NCBI GenBank assembly: GCA_036267955.1
Contig: DATAVB010000058.1
Coordinates: 5,145 to 69,144, forward strand
Origin: DATAVB01 sp036267955
GTDB lineage: Bacteria; Actinomycetota; Actinomycetes; Mycobacteriales; QHCD01
Reading direction: 5' to 3'
DNA length: 64,000 nucleotides
Made by a program: the position numbers and the translations under genes
Part shown: positions 25,485 to 34,549 of the stretch, one piece after another
How the letters are laid out: every line of letters starts with the position of its first letter
How positions within the stretch are numbered: the stretch's first letter is position 1
Notes under the pieces: model-generated
The model's input: only the letters and a program-made list of their open reading frames with translations
The model's database searches: none
Told to the model about the DNA's origin: nothing

Positions 25485-26333
25485 GTGCTCACCTCCAACG
25501 GATACGTGCTGGACGAGTCGCCGTCCCGGATGGCCGAGCTGGAGCCGGTCCCAGACCGTATCCGGCACGACCGTGACGCGCTATGGGAACGATTGCGGGA
25601 ACACGGCTATCTGTTTCTGCGTGGCGCGCTGGATCCGGAGAACTCCAACGCATTCCGTCGTTACTACTTCAAGAAATTGGCCGAAACCGGCCTGCTGCGT
25701 GCCGGTGCCGATCCGGAATTAGGATATGCCGGCTCCGGGGATCTCGACCAGGAATCGTTGCGGCACATTCTCTTCCGGGAGATCGTGCCCGGTTCGGAAT
25801 ACCTGGAATTCTGCACCCAGCCGGCGATCCGCGGCTGGTACGAATGGTTTCTGGGCGACTCGCCATTCCTGCACCGACGGAAGATCCTTCGACATATAAA
25901 GCCGGGGGAGGCCGGCATCGGCTCGTCGACCCAGGCGCATTACGACCTGGTCTATCTGCGCGACGGCACCGACCGGGTGCTCAGCTCGTGGATTCCGTTG
26001 GGCGACTGCCCGACCGACCGGGGTGGCCTGGTCTACCTGCAGCGCAGCCACGAGGCCGTGCTGCGCGAGGAGGAGGCGGGCGGCGTACGCCCGAAGGGTT
26101 GGATCACCGCCGATCTGCCAGGGCTGGCGCGGAAATACGACACTCGCTGGATGGTCGCCGACTACGAGGCGGGCGACATGGTCGTCCACTCCGCGTACAT
26201 GATTCACGCCGCATTGGACAATGTGGACAGTGACGGGGTGATGCGGCTGTCGACCGACATCCGCTATCAACGGACGGATCTTCCGATCGACTGGCGCTGG
26301 CAGGGTGATTGGCACCCCAACGACGGGCTCTAG
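25485..26333 (+). CDS. Phytanoyl-CoA dioxygenase family protein
   Basis: A 282-residue Fe(II)/2-oxoglutarate-dependent oxygenase. The iron-binding HxD is seen in STQAHYDLVYLRDG (about residues 152-154) and the distal His in GDMVVHSAYMIHAALD. The 2-oxoglutarate Arg is probably in STDIRYQR. The N-terminal helix region (ALWERLREHGYLFLRGAL) is typical. The GTG at 25485 is used because GGTGGAG lies just upstream; a longer open frame begins at 25449. The substrate is unknown; such enzymes oxidise lipids, mugineic-type or secondary metabolites. It overlaps the convergent WYL gene by 4 bp. Confidence 0.85.
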   Translation: MLTSNGYVLDESPSRMAELEPVPDRIRHDRDALWERLREHGYLFLRGALDPENSNAFRRYYFKKLAETGLLRAGADPELGYAGSGDLDQESLRHILFREIVPGSEYLEFCTQPAIRGWYEWFLGDSPFLHRRKILRHIKPGEAGIGSSTQAHYDLVYLRDGTDRVLSSWIPLGDCPTDRGGLVYLQRSHEAVLREEEAGGVRPKGWITADLPGLARKYDTRWMVADYEAGDMVVHSAYMIHAALDNVDSDGVMRLSTDIRYQRTDLPIDWRWQGDWHPNDGL

Positions 26334-27298
26334 CCGTACAGCTCCGTGAGCGCCCGGGCGGCGCGACCGATCTCCTCCCGTACCGCCACTGGCTCCAGCA
26401 CCTCGACCTCGGCACCGAGCCGCAGCAGTTCGTGGACCGCATGCCGGTCGGACTCGGTCGGGATCCGTGCCTTGATCCAGCCGTCCGTGTCCGGTTCGCC
26501 GGCCGTGTCGGTCACCGCCCGTCGCGCCACCTGGCCGAGCAGGAACGCGAGTTCCTGGCCGCGCGGGGACAGCCGGATCACCGCCTCGCTGCGGTAGAGG
26601 TGATCCCGGAGGTGCTCCGACCGGGCGGCCCAGAAGGCGGCCAGGTTGAAGTCGCCGGGGCGCTGGAAATGCTCGGCCAGCACGGACAGCGTCGTGATCC
26701 GGGAGATCCGGTAGCTGCGCGGTTTGCCGGACTCCTGCGCCGCCACGTACCAGACGCCGGCCTTGAGAACGAGACCGAGCGGCTCCAGGACCCGGGTCAC
26801 TTCGGCCGGCCGCCAGCTGCGCAGGTACGTGATCTCGATCCGGTGCTGCTTCCACACCGCGTCCGCGACGGCGGCCAGGTGGGGCGTGTCGTCGGAGTCG
26901 CGGAACCAGCCGGGCGCGTCCAGGTGGAAACGCTCGCGGATCCGGCCGGCCCGGGACCGCAGCTCCGGCGGCAGCGCGGCGAGCAGTTTCAGTTCGGTGG
27001 CGGCCAGTACCGTGCCGAGCCCGAGTTCGGCGGCGGCCTCGGGAAGTCCGGCGAGGAACAGTGCGTCGGCCTCCTCGCCGGTCAGGCCGGTCAGCCTGGT
27101 GCGGAAACCGTCGACCAGTTGATAGCCGCCGGTGGGTCCGCGATCCGCGTAGACCGGAATGCCGGCGGCGGCCAGCGACTCGATGTCGCGGTAAACCGTC
27201 CGCGTCGAGACCTCCAACTCGGCGGCCATCTCGCCCGCGGTGACCCGGCCGCGGGTCTGGAGTATCAGCAAGATGGTGAGCAGTCGGCTGGCGCGCAT
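26330..27298 (-). CDS. WYL-domain transcriptional regulator (YafY-like)
   Basis: A 322-residue regulator with an N-terminal HTH_11-type domain (MRASRLLTILLILQTRGRVT ... STRTVYRDIESL) followed by a WYL ligand-sensing domain (EITYLRSWRPAEVTRVLEP, VLKAGVWYVAAQE). It ends with a WCX-like C-terminal extension. The ATG at 27298 is used because the HTH begins there. It diverges from the winged-helix gene across 73 bp that contains the dyad ACCTG-11 nt-CAGGT (27319-27339), a candidate operator. Architecture as in PafB/PafC, but it is not one of those proteins. Confidence 0.88.
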   Translation of the reverse strand: MRASRLLTILLILQTRGRVTAGEMAAELEVSTRTVYRDIESLAAAGIPVYADRGPTGGYQLVDGFRTRLTGLTGEEADALFLAGLPEAAAELGLGTVLAATELKLLAALPPELRSRAGRIRERFHLDAPGWFRDSDDTPHLAAVADAVWKQHRIEITYLRSWRPAEVTRVLEPLGLVLKAGVWYVAAQESGKPRSYRISRITTLSVLAEHFQRPGDFNLAAFWAARSEHLRDHLYRSEAVIRLSPRGQELAFLLGQVARRAVTDTAGEPDTDGWIKARIPTESDRHAVHELLRLGAEVEVLEPVAVREEIGRAARALTELYG

Positions 27299-27371
27299 GG
27301 TTCCATCTTGGCTGGTAAACCTGACGCGAGCTGACAGGTACGACCGGCAGGATCGGTGGCGGAGGTGTCCC

Positions 27372-28481
27372 GTGCTGGAGATCGACCGCAAGCAGGTGAT
27401 GGCGTACCGGATGGTGGCCCATCAACTGGACCGTGACTGCGCCAACGAACCCGCCTTGTCGGTCCTCGACCTGGGCGTGCAGGACCCCCGACCCGGCACC
27501 GCGCTGAGTGCGCTCGCCGCCCGGCTGCCGAACCAGCCCACCGGTGCCGGGCTCGTCGCGACCTGGACGTTTCGTGGCGCGCCACACCTGCACCGGAAGT
27601 CAGACCTGCGGGCGCTCAACGCCGAGCTGTGGCCCCTGGACGACACCGATGCGGCGGCCCGGCTCGGCAACTCCTGCGCGCAGCTGACCAAGGCCGAGAT
27701 GCCTGCTCTGCAAGCGATCCGCGACACGGCGACGGCCTGGCGGGAGACCGATGACGGCTCGGTCCGGACCAAGGGCGAGATCAGCGGGGCGGTCACCGGG
27801 CGGCTGCCGGACGATTACTCGGGCTGGTGCCGTGGCTGCGGCTCGACCCATGTGCTCGAACAGTTGCTCCGGCTCGCCGGATTGGCGGCGGGAGCGGTGA
27901 TCGCCGAGCAGGGGCCGCCGGTCGCGTTCGGCATGCAGTCGCGCTGGCCCGGTCCGCCGAAGACGGCGAAGGGGACCGGGAGGCTGCTGGAGGCGTACCT
28001 GCGGTTGCACGGCCCGGCCACCGCGGCGGAGGCGGCCGGCTATCTCGGTACGACGGCGGCCGCGACGGCAGCGGAGTGGCCGGACGGGTTGGCCGAGGTA
28101 CAGGTCGGCCGTCGGCGCAGTTACCTGCCGGAGTCCGAAATCGAGACCCTGCGCTCGGCTCCGGCCCCGCGGCTGGTCCGGCTGCTGCCGCCGTACGACC
28201 CGTTCCTGCAGGCCCGCGACCGGCTGACCCTCGTAGCGGAAAAGGCCCGCCACAAGGAGGTCTGGCGGATCCTGGGCAATCCCGGCGCGTTGCTCGTAGA
28301 CGGCGAGGTGGCCGGGGTGTGGCGGGCCAAGGCCGGCAAGAGTCGGCTGACGGTGACGGTGAGCCCGTTTCAGCCCATCGCGGCCGGCCGGAGGAAAGAG
28401 GTCGCCGCCGAGGCGGAACGGGTCGCCGCGGTGCGCGGCGCCACCGCCGTCGAGGTGACGTACGCCGCCCCCCTCGGCTGA
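27372..28481 (+). CDS. Winged-helix DNA-binding domain protein (HTH_42/AlkZ-like)
   Basis: A 369-residue protein of the winged-helix superfamily PF06224, which includes DNA glycosylases such as AlkZ/YcaQ. It shows the N-terminal VMAYRMVAHQLD, RGAPHLHRKSDL, the linker YLRLHGPATAAEAAGYLG (a winged helix, about residues 202-219), and the C-terminal RLLPPYDPFLQARDRL followed by LVDGEVAGVWR. The catalytic Gln-x-Gln of AlkZ cannot be assigned with confidence, so a repair activity is only possible. It starts with GTG at 27372 behind GGAGGTGTCCC. Confidence 0.8.
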   Translation: MLEIDRKQVMAYRMVAHQLDRDCANEPALSVLDLGVQDPRPGTALSALAARLPNQPTGAGLVATWTFRGAPHLHRKSDLRALNAELWPLDDTDAAARLGNSCAQLTKAEMPALQAIRDTATAWRETDDGSVRTKGEISGAVTGRLPDDYSGWCRGCGSTHVLEQLLRLAGLAAGAVIAEQGPPVAFGMQSRWPGPPKTAKGTGRLLEAYLRLHGPATAAEAAGYLGTTAAATAAEWPDGLAEVQVGRRRSYLPESEIETLRSAPAPRLVRLLPPYDPFLQARDRLTLVAEKARHKEVWRILGNPGALLVDGEVAGVWRAKAGKSRLTVTVSPFQPIAAGRRKEVAAEAERVAAVRGATAVEVTYAAPLG

Positions 28482-28606
28482 GGCGGGTTGCTCCCACGGC
28501 AGCTCTCCCGCCGCCCTCCCGCCGCTCCTTCCGAACGGGGGAGATGGCGGTGGGGGAGGGGAGCCGGGGCCGCTACCGGCAATTTCTTGACACCGTCCAA
28601 AGCCGC

Positions 28607-28622
28607 GATGCAAGGTCGCATC
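28607..28622 (+). promoter_or_regulatory. Candidate operator upstream of the rhamnonate dehydratase-like gene
   Basis: GATGC-AAGGTC-GCATC is a 5+5 inverted repeat located 14 nt after a good TTGACA -35 hexamer (28587-28592), where the weak -10 (CAAGGT) would be. It may be a repressor site for the two-gene operon that follows. Confidence 0.35.
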
Positions 28623-28678
28623 CCGAGTGTCGGAACTACGGAACAGCCTGGTACGCAAAGAGATGAGGGACATTCATC

Positions 28679-29893
28679 GTGACCCGTGATCGGATCATCT
28701 CGGTCAGAGCACATCTCATTCCACCGGCCGACCCGTCGGACGAGGGCGACCTGTTGAAGAAGGGCGGCTGGCTCACCGCCCATATCGCCAGTCCGCTGTC
28801 GAAATACCCGGAGTTCGCGGCCAATCGCGGCTCCGGCATCAACTCCGCCCTGCTCGGCGGGATTATCGTCGAGGTGGAGAGCGAATCCGGTGCGATCGGC
28901 GTCGCCTCCGGCGGTGGCGGTTTCGCGGCCGCAGCCATCATCGAGGGCCATTTCGCCCGGCTCATCGAGGGCGAGAAAGCCTCAGCCCACGGACGAATCT
29001 GGGACCGGATGTATTCCGCTTCCCTGCATTACGGTCGCAAAGGGTTGGCCATTCACGCCATTTCGGCGGTGGATCTGGCGATCTGGGATCTGCATGGGAA
29101 ACTGCTCAGCGAGCCGGTGCACGAGCTGATCGGTGGAAAGGTCCGGGAATCCTCACGCATGTATGCGACCGGACCACGCTCGGAGCTGGCCGAGGAGCTG
29201 GGTTTTGTCGCCTCGAAACTCCCGTTGCCCTACGGGCCGCCGCACGGAGACGACGGTTTCGAACGCAATCTGGAGACCGCCCGAAAGGCGCGCGCCGGTG
29301 TTTCGGCCGATTTTCCGCTGCTCTACGACTGCTGGATGTCGCTGGATGTGCCGTACACATTGCGGTTGATGGATGCGATCGAGCCGATCGGGGTGCGCTG
29401 GGTCGAGGAACCCCTGATGCCCGACGACTACGCCGGATTCCGGCGGCTCGCCGAGCGCGGCAACCGGCGGGTGCTGATCACCTCGGGCGAGCACGAATAC
29501 ACTGTCGCCGGATTTCGGCAACTGCTGGAGACCGGTGCCTGCACGATCGTGCAACCCGACCTGCAATGGTGCGGCGGCCTGACCGAATTGCTCAAGATAT
29601 CCGCGCTGGCACAGGGATTCGGCGTGCCGGTCGTGCCGCACTGCGGCGGAATGTACGCCTACCACTTCACCGTCACCCGGTCCGATATCGACCTGGCCGA
29701 ATTCCCGATCGTCAGCCCCGACGGCGACCGGGTCGTGCCGATCCACGCGCCGTATCTGGTCGGCGAACCGGCACCGGAAGCCGGTCGATTCGATCCCGGT
29801 GACGCCCCCGGATTCGGTCTTGAACTGGACCGGTCGCTGCCGCTGGTTCGCCCGTTCGACAAGGAGAACTGGCCCGGCCTGGGCGCGCCGTAG
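28679..29893 (+). CDS. L-rhamnonate dehydratase-like enolase superfamily enzyme
   Basis: A 404-residue mandelate-racemase/enolase superfamily acid-sugar dehydratase with the L-rhamnonate dehydratase pattern throughout. It has GGWLTAHIASPLSKYPEF (His of the 20s loop), YYGRKG-like HYGRKGLAIHAIS, metal ligands Asp in LLYDCWMSLD, Glu in WVEEPLMPDD and Glu in TSGEHEYT, and the catalytic His in VPVVPHCGGMYAYHF. The length equals the family norm. It would dehydrate L-rhamnonate or a close acid sugar to a 2-keto-3-deoxy sugar acid. The GTG has GAGGGA 8 nt upstream. It overlaps the next gene by 1 nt. Confidence 0.85.
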   Translation: MTRDRIISVRAHLIPPADPSDEGDLLKKGGWLTAHIASPLSKYPEFAANRGSGINSALLGGIIVEVESESGAIGVASGGGGFAAAAIIEGHFARLIEGEKASAHGRIWDRMYSASLHYGRKGLAIHAISAVDLAIWDLHGKLLSEPVHELIGGKVRESSRMYATGPRSELAEELGFVASKLPLPYGPPHGDDGFERNLETARKARAGVSADFPLLYDCWMSLDVPYTLRLMDAIEPIGVRWVEEPLMPDDYAGFRRLAERGNRRVLITSGEHEYTVAGFRQLLETGACTIVQPDLQWCGGLTELLKISALAQGFGVPVVPHCGGMYAYHFTVTRSDIDLAEFPIVSPDGDRVVPIHAPYLVGEPAPEAGRFDPGDAPGFGLELDRSLPLVRPFDKENWPGLGAP

Positions 29894-30939
29894 TGGACCA
29901 CCCGCCCAGGATCGCGGTGATCGGCGCTGGCTGGTTCGGCACGCTGGCAAGCATTCCGGCCCTGCTGGACCATCCGGATGCCGAGCTGGTCGGGATCTGT
30001 GACACCGATCCGGTGCGGGCCCGGGAGGCCGCCGACCGGTTCGGCGTCGCGCGGTGGTTCACCGATGTCGAGACGATGTTGGCGGCCGGGATCGCCGACG
30101 GGGTGGTGGTGGCGGTGTCGCAGGTCGCGCACTACCCGGTCTGTCGCGCCGCGCTGGATGCCGGCCTGCATGTGCTGGTGGAGAAGCCGATGGTGTTGCG
30201 CGCCGTCGACGCCTGGGACCTGGTCCGGCGGGCGGAGGAACGCAATCTCATTCTCCTGGTCGGCGAGACCTTTCATTTCACCTCGGTGGCGGCCCAGGTA
30301 CGGGCCCGGCTGCGGGCCGGAGCGATCGGCGACCTGCTGCAGATCGTCGGGACGTTCAATTCCCATACCGAGCGGCTGTTCCGTGGCGGCACCGCCATGC
30401 CGGACGGTCGCGGCGGCAGTTACGCCGACCCGCGGCTGTCCGGCGGCGGTCAGGGGCACACCCAGCTCAGCCACCTCGCCGGCGTGCTGTTCTGGTCGAG
30501 CGGGCTGCGGATCCGTGAGGTCTTCGGTTATCTGGACAATCGCGATCTCGCCGTCGACCTGGTCGATTCCATTGTCGGCCGGCTGAGCAACGGCGCGCTG
30601 CTCAGCGTCTCGGCCACCGGCACGATGCCGGCCGGACATCCGCCGCGCAACCGATTGGAGTACTACGGGACCGAGGGCGCAATAATTCATGACCTCTCCA
30701 CCGCAACCGCGGACGTCCAGTTGCCCGAACGGCCAACCGAGCGGCTGGTGCTGCGCGACGGCGAACCGGCCTATCCGCTGGCGGCCCCGGCGATCCGGTT
30801 CGCCGAGCTGATCGCCGGGGCCGGCACAGACAATCCGGCCCCGGCCGAGGCAGCCGCTCGGTGCGTGGAATTCCTCGACGCGGCGTATCTGTCGGCGGCC
30901 ACCGGAAAGCCGGTCGGTCTCGAGGAATTGGCCGGGTAG
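29893..30939 (+). CDS. Gfo/Idh/MocA family oxidoreductase
   Basis: A 348-residue NAD(P)-dependent sugar dehydrogenase. The Rossmann loop is IAVIGAGWFGTLASIPALL, the catalytic EKP is in VLVEKPMVLRAVDAWD, and the C-terminal domain has GGGQGHTQLSHLAGVLFW. Its GTG start overlaps the stop of the dehydratase gene (TAGTG), so the two are coupled and should act in one pathway, for example oxidation of a deoxy sugar followed by dehydration of its aldonate. That order is inference. Confidence 0.86.
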   Translation: MDHPPRIAVIGAGWFGTLASIPALLDHPDAELVGICDTDPVRAREAADRFGVARWFTDVETMLAAGIADGVVVAVSQVAHYPVCRAALDAGLHVLVEKPMVLRAVDAWDLVRRAEERNLILLVGETFHFTSVAAQVRARLRAGAIGDLLQIVGTFNSHTERLFRGGTAMPDGRGGSYADPRLSGGGQGHTQLSHLAGVLFWSSGLRIREVFGYLDNRDLAVDLVDSIVGRLSNGALLSVSATGTMPAGHPPRNRLEYYGTEGAIIHDLSTATADVQLPERPTERLVLRDGEPAYPLAAPAIRFAELIAGAGTDNPAPAEAAARCVEFLDAAYLSAATGKPVGLEELAG

Positions 30940-30946
30940 TAGCGAT

Positions 30947-31942
30947 CTACAGCTCGAGCCAACCCGACACCGGCTGCCAGTGCCGGCCCGTGCGCAGGTG
31001 CGCCACCACGGCGCGCTGCAATGTGGTGTCCTGCGGCAGCTCGTCCAACGGCGGATTGAGCCGGCGGAAGACGAATTCGAAGACCGTGTTGTCGTCGTCC
31101 GTTCCCGGTCCGGACTGGGTGAATCGACGCTGGAACCGCACCACGTTCGAGTCGGCCGGCAGATATTCGGCCAGCTGCGGATCGAGCAGCCAGGAGTTGC
31201 AGGTCGCGTACCGGTGTTCCCGCTCGGGAAAGTGCTGTGGGAAGAACTCCCGGGCCCGGTCGAACGAGTCGTCGCACGCCTGCGGGTCGAGTCGCCCGCG
31301 CTCCGGAATATGTACGCCCAGCACCGGATGTCCGGCCCCGAACGGCGCCCGGACACCCTTGTACGGCTGTTGCTCGCCGATGATGTCGTACAGGTTGAAC
31401 TGCAGCCGGCCGAGTTGGTAGAGCAGGCCGCTGAACGGGATCGTCAGCCAGGTCTGGGTGTGCAGGCCGCCGGCGCCGAAGATGCGCCGCCGGACGCTCA
31501 TCTGCTGGCCGAGATCGGCCAGGCTGGCCCAGCTGATCTCGTCCGAGATGCCGCGCTGCCGATGGAATTCCCGGACCTGCGGCACCGCCGCCAGAAACAC
31601 GTACACATAGAAATACCGGTTGAGGGCGTCCTGGTCCGCGGCCAGGGCCGGCCACGGCGGGCCGGGCTGGACGATCCCGATCCCGTTGACCAGTTGGCGG
31701 ACACACCGCTCGAACAGCCAGCCGACGGCCGACGCGTCGAACTCGGACCGCAGCGCCTCGAGCTCGGCCAGATCGCTCGGATCGCCGCCCAGCCGGCCGA
31801 ATACCTCGGCCACAGCGCCCCGATCGGGTAGGGGCACCGGTGGGCCGGAGAGCTGTGCGAGCTCGGCGAGCCAGTCGCTCGACGCCTCGTCCAGCCCGAA
31901 GAAACGCGCGGTGGCGTTGTGATCAACCGCGGATATGGACAC
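30947..31942 (-). CDS. Acyltransferase-domain protein (GNAT-like, NAT_N + GNAT_C)
   Basis: A 331-residue protein resembling the two-domain acyltransferase group with an N-terminal helical NAT_N-type domain and a GNAT-like C-terminal domain. The C-terminal hallmarks are VLGVHIPERGRLDPQACDDSFDRA, CNSWLLDPQLAEYLP, SNVVRFQRRF, FEFVFRRLNPPLDELP and TTLQRAVVAHLRTGRHW. The chemistry is probably acyl-CoA-dependent but the substrate is unknown. It starts with GTG after GGGAGGATC and is convergent with the sugar-dehydrogenase gene. Confidence 0.72.
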   Translation of the reverse strand: MSISAVDHNATARFFGLDEASSDWLAELAQLSGPPVPLPDRGAVAEVFGRLGGDPSDLAELEALRSEFDASAVGWLFERCVRQLVNGIGIVQPGPPWPALAADQDALNRYFYVYVFLAAVPQVREFHRQRGISDEISWASLADLGQQMSVRRRIFGAGGLHTQTWLTIPFSGLLYQLGRLQFNLYDIIGEQQPYKGVRAPFGAGHPVLGVHIPERGRLDPQACDDSFDRAREFFPQHFPEREHRYATCNSWLLDPQLAEYLPADSNVVRFQRRFTQSGPGTDDDNTVFEFVFRRLNPPLDELPQDTTLQRAVVAHLRTGRHWQPVSGWLEL

Positions 31943-32017
31943 GATCCTCCCTGAATTCTCCCGGCATTCCGTGCTGTCGCTTCGTAGCCGGCACCGATCA
32001 CGCTACCGTCGTGTCTT

Positions 32018-32662
32018 GTGAGCGAACTCGAGGCACACGGTGCCAGCGAACCTGAGCCGATTCCCATGCGGATCGGTGACAACGACCGGCAGCAGATCGT
32101 GCACCGGCTCGAGCAGGCCTACGCCGAGGGACGGCTGACCCTCGAGGAGTTCAGCGAGCGCACCGCCGCCGCCTGGGAAGCCAGGACCACTCATGACCTC
32201 GTCCCGCTGACCCACGATCTGCCAGCCCACCCGGGCGCCGTGACCGTGCCGGCTCCCGTCACGCACAGCGCGGTGCTTCCGCCGAGCGCGTCCGAACCGC
32301 CGGAGCGCTCCACCACGGTGGCGATCATGGGCGGCCGGGATGTGAAGGGCCGCTGGCGGCCAGCTCGCCACAACAACGTGGTCGCCGTGATGGGCGGTGC
32401 CACCCTCGACCTGCGGGGCGCGGAATTCAGCGGCCCGCAGATCAACATCACCTTCTACGCGCTGATGGGCGGCGGGGAGATCATCGTCCCGGAGGGGGTC
32501 CGGGTCGAGTTCGCCGGCGGATTCGCCCTCATGGGTGGGCACAGCGAGAACATCGCCGATGTGCCGCCGATCCCGGGGACGCCGGTGGTGCGGGTGCGGG
32601 TCTTCGCGTTGATGGGCGGGGTCGACATCAAGTCGCGACCGGCGATCAAGCGGGCGGACTGA
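32018..32662 (+). CDS. DUF1707/LiaF-like domain protein
   Basis: A 214-residue cytosolic protein. Residues about 11-60 form a DUF1707 (SHOCT-like) domain (MRIGDNDRQQIVHRLEQAYA ... GRLTLEEFSERTAAAW). The second half repeats an AIMGG/ALMGG strand pattern (VAIMGGRDVKGRW, VVAVMGGATLDLR, FYALMGGGEIIVP, GFALMGGHSEN), the beta-helix-like DUF2154 domain of LiaF/VraT cell-wall-stress proteins. There is no transmembrane segment. A TACCGT box (32004-32009) lies 8 nt before the GTG. It overlaps the convergent nuclease gene by 17 bp. Function is probably in envelope stress signalling (inference). Confidence 0.83.
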   Translation: MSELEAHGASEPEPIPMRIGDNDRQQIVHRLEQAYAEGRLTLEEFSERTAAAWEARTTHDLVPLTHDLPAHPGAVTVPAPVTHSAVLPPSASEPPERSTTVAIMGGRDVKGRWRPARHNNVVAVMGGATLDLRGAEFSGPQINITFYALMGGGEIIVPEGVRVEFAGGFALMGGHSENIADVPPIPGTPVVRVRVFALMGGVDIKSRPAIKRAD

Positions 32663-33614
32663 CCGGCGCATTGGTTGGCATATCGGCTGGGACAGTGCCG
32701 GGCGCACTGATCGGCACCAGGTCCAGCACTTTCGCGCCTTCCGGATAGGGCGGCGCGGTGCCGCCCTTCGCCGGACAGATCGCCTGGTGGTCGCACCAGG
32801 CGCACAACGGACCGGGCGAGGGCCGGAAGTCGCCGGTTTCGGTCGCCCGTACGATGGCGGCCCAGATCGCCTGCAGGGTGCGGGAAAACCGAACCAGCTC
32901 GTCCTCGTCGGGGGAGTAGCTGAGCGTGTCGCGGTCCTTGAGGTAGATCAGCCGCAGCTGCCGCGGGATCGCGCCGCGCAGCCGCCACAGCACCAGCGCG
33001 TAGAACTTCATCTGAAACAGCGCCTTGGCCTCGAACGCGGCCCGCGGCGCGCCGCCGGTCTTGTAGTCCACGACGCGGATCGCACCGTTGGGCGCGACGT
33101 CGAGCCGGTCGACGTAACCGCGCAGCAGCAGCCCGTCCTCCAGCACCGTCTCGACCAGGCACTCGCGCTCGGCCGGCTCGAGCCGGCTCGGATCCTCCAG
33201 CGTGAAGTAACCCTCGACCAGCCCACGGGCCGACTCCAGCCATTTCGCCAGCCGAACGCCATCGGCATCATCGGCGAAGAGCTGACCGACCTCGGGCTCG
33301 TCGGCCAGCAGACGCTCCCACTCCGGCTGCACCATCGCCGTCGCCGTCGCCGGAACGCGCTCGGCGGCCGGCAGGTCGTACAGCCGCTCCAGCACCGAAT
33401 GCACCACGGTGCCGCGCACCGCGTCCGGCGACGGCCGCTCGGGCAGCTTGTCGATGCAGCGGAAGCGATACAGCAGGGGACAGGTCTTGAAGTCGCCGGC
33501 CCGCGAGGGGGACAACGACCGGATCACCGGGGCGTCGTCGACCGGATCATGCTCGACCGCCCCGTCCACGGTGCCGACGGTGCCCGTTGTGCCGCTAGCT
33601 CTGCGATTTCTCAC
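32646..33614 (-). CDS. RecB-type PD-(D/E)XK nuclease with Fe-S cluster motif
   Basis: A 322-residue single-domain exonuclease of the RecB/Cas4-like superfamily. It has SPSRAGDFKTCPLLYRFRC at the N-terminus, RGTVVHSVLERL, the nuclease core IRVVDYKTGGAP (Asp and Lys of the PD-(D/E)XK site), QMKFYALVLWRL, and a C-terminal CAWCDHQAICP. The four cysteines (one N-terminal, three C-terminal) can hold a 4Fe-4S cluster. This form lies beside the proteasome locus in many actinobacteria. The GTG at 33614 has TAGGGT 6 nt upstream. Confidence 0.87.
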   Translation of the reverse strand: MRNRRASGTTGTVGTVDGAVEHDPVDDAPVIRSLSPSRAGDFKTCPLLYRFRCIDKLPERPSPDAVRGTVVHSVLERLYDLPAAERVPATATAMVQPEWERLLADEPEVGQLFADDADGVRLAKWLESARGLVEGYFTLEDPSRLEPAERECLVETVLEDGLLLRGYVDRLDVAPNGAIRVVDYKTGGAPRAAFEAKALFQMKFYALVLWRLRGAIPRQLRLIYLKDRDTLSYSPDEDELVRFSRTLQAIWAAIVRATETGDFRPSPGPLCAWCDHQAICPAKGGTAPPYPEGAKVLDLVPISAPGTVPADMPTNAPVSPPA

Positions 33615-33620
33615 GCCGCG

Positions 33621-33626
33621 ACCCTA
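33621..33626 (-). promoter_or_regulatory. TAGGGT -10 box, leaderless start of the RecB-type nuclease
   Basis: Read on the minus strand, TAGGGT is 6 nt before the GTG at 33614, with no ribosome site. Confidence 0.5.
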
Positions 33627-33680
33627 TGCCCGGTGCCCGACAGAACGGCGGCTACCACTCCGCACGCCGATCCCCACCGC

Positions 33681-33742
33681 CGTGATCATGCAGAAATGGC
33701 TCGTCCGTACGGCGTGTCGCGGACCCTTTCTGCATGATCACG
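33681..33742. repeat. Diverged palindromic repeat, family A copy 4
   Basis: Perfect 16-nt arms (33681-33696, 33727-33742; GTGATCATGCAGAAA and its complement) around a 30-nt loop. On the minus strand the loop carries GCGACACGCCG, the same conserved loop core as the other copies, so it belongs to the family although the stem is shorter and altered. It lies between two co-directional minus-strand genes. Confidence 0.8.
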
Positions 33743-33787
33743 ACGGGCCAGGCAAGGGCGGGATCGACGGCTGGCGGCGGCGGGGTA

Positions 33788-34543
33788 CTACAGGGCGCCG
33801 AAGCGGTCCAGCGGCCAGATCAGCAGGAAGGCTCGGCCGACCACCAGACTCTGCGGGATGGGTCCGAAGAACCGGCTGTCGTACGAATTGCACCTGTTGT
33901 CGCCCATCACGAAGATGTCGTGCGCCGGGACCGTGATGGGGGCGAAGTCGCCGGTGCCGTGGCAGCTGGCCTTGACGTACGGCTCGGACAGCCGCCGTGA
34001 CCCGACGTACACGCTGCCGTCATGACCGCTCATCACGTCACCGGGCAGGCCGATGACCCGCTTGATGAGGTCCTTGTCGGAGATCTTCACGTTCTTCGGC
34101 CGGTTGAAGACCACCACATCGCCGCGGTGGATCGGGTGCAGGTGATAGCTCAGCTTGTTGACCACGACCCGGTTGTTGATCTTGAGCGTGTCGAACATCG
34201 AGCCGGACGGGATGTAGAAGCTCTGCAGCACGAATGTCCGCACCACCAGAGCGACGAGCAGCGCCATCCCGACCAGTACCGGCCACTCCAGGAGCCGCCG
34301 CCGCTTGGCCCGGCGCCGGCGCCGGCGCACCGTCGCCCGGGGCTGCCAGTCGGGCGACTCTGGTGACTGTTCGGTGTCGTCGGCCTCTCGACGGCCCGCG
34401 GCGCGATGCGTTCCGGCGCCGCCCCCACGTGGCGCCGGGACGGTGGGCAGCCGCTCGGTCGGGGAGTCCACCGGAGACCAGCGGGCGGGAGTCGGGATGG
34501 GTCGGTCAGCGGCACCGCGCAACACGTCGCCGAACCTCGTCAT
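33788..34543 (-). CDS. lepB: Signal peptidase I
   Basis: A 251-residue membrane-anchored serine protease that removes signal peptides from exported proteins. A disordered N-terminal tail of about 85 residues ends in a run of Arg/Lys (RRRRRRAKRRRLLEW), followed by one membrane segment (PVLVGMALLVALVVRTFVL). The catalytic Ser is in YIPSGSMFDTL and the Lys in LIKRVIGLPGD; the box VMGDNRCNSYDSRFFGPI completes the family pattern. The ATG at 34543 has TACCTT 6 nt upstream. It diverges from the site-2 protease gene. Confidence 0.93.
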   Translation of the reverse strand: MTRFGDVLRGAADRPIPTPARWSPVDSPTERLPTVPAPRGGGAGTHRAAGRREADDTEQSPESPDWQPRATVRRRRRRAKRRRLLEWPVLVGMALLVALVVRTFVLQSFYIPSGSMFDTLKINNRVVVNKLSYHLHPIHRGDVVVFNRPKNVKISDKDLIKRVIGLPGDVMSGHDGSVYVGSRRLSEPYVKASCHGTGDFAPITVPAHDIFVMGDNRCNSYDSRFFGPIPQSLVVGRAFLLIWPLDRFGAL

Positions 34544-34549
34544 GCCTTC

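Noticed and set aside
25719..27593. Minus-strand open frame of 624 codons
   Set aside because: It runs through the antisense of the dioxygenase and an off-frame of the WYL regulator. No domain is seen, and long chance frames are expected at this GC content.
29659..31356. Minus-strand open frame of 565 codons
   Set aside because: It lies antisense to the rhamnonate dehydratase-like and Gfo/Idh genes and off-frame in the acyltransferase gene, with no family pattern.
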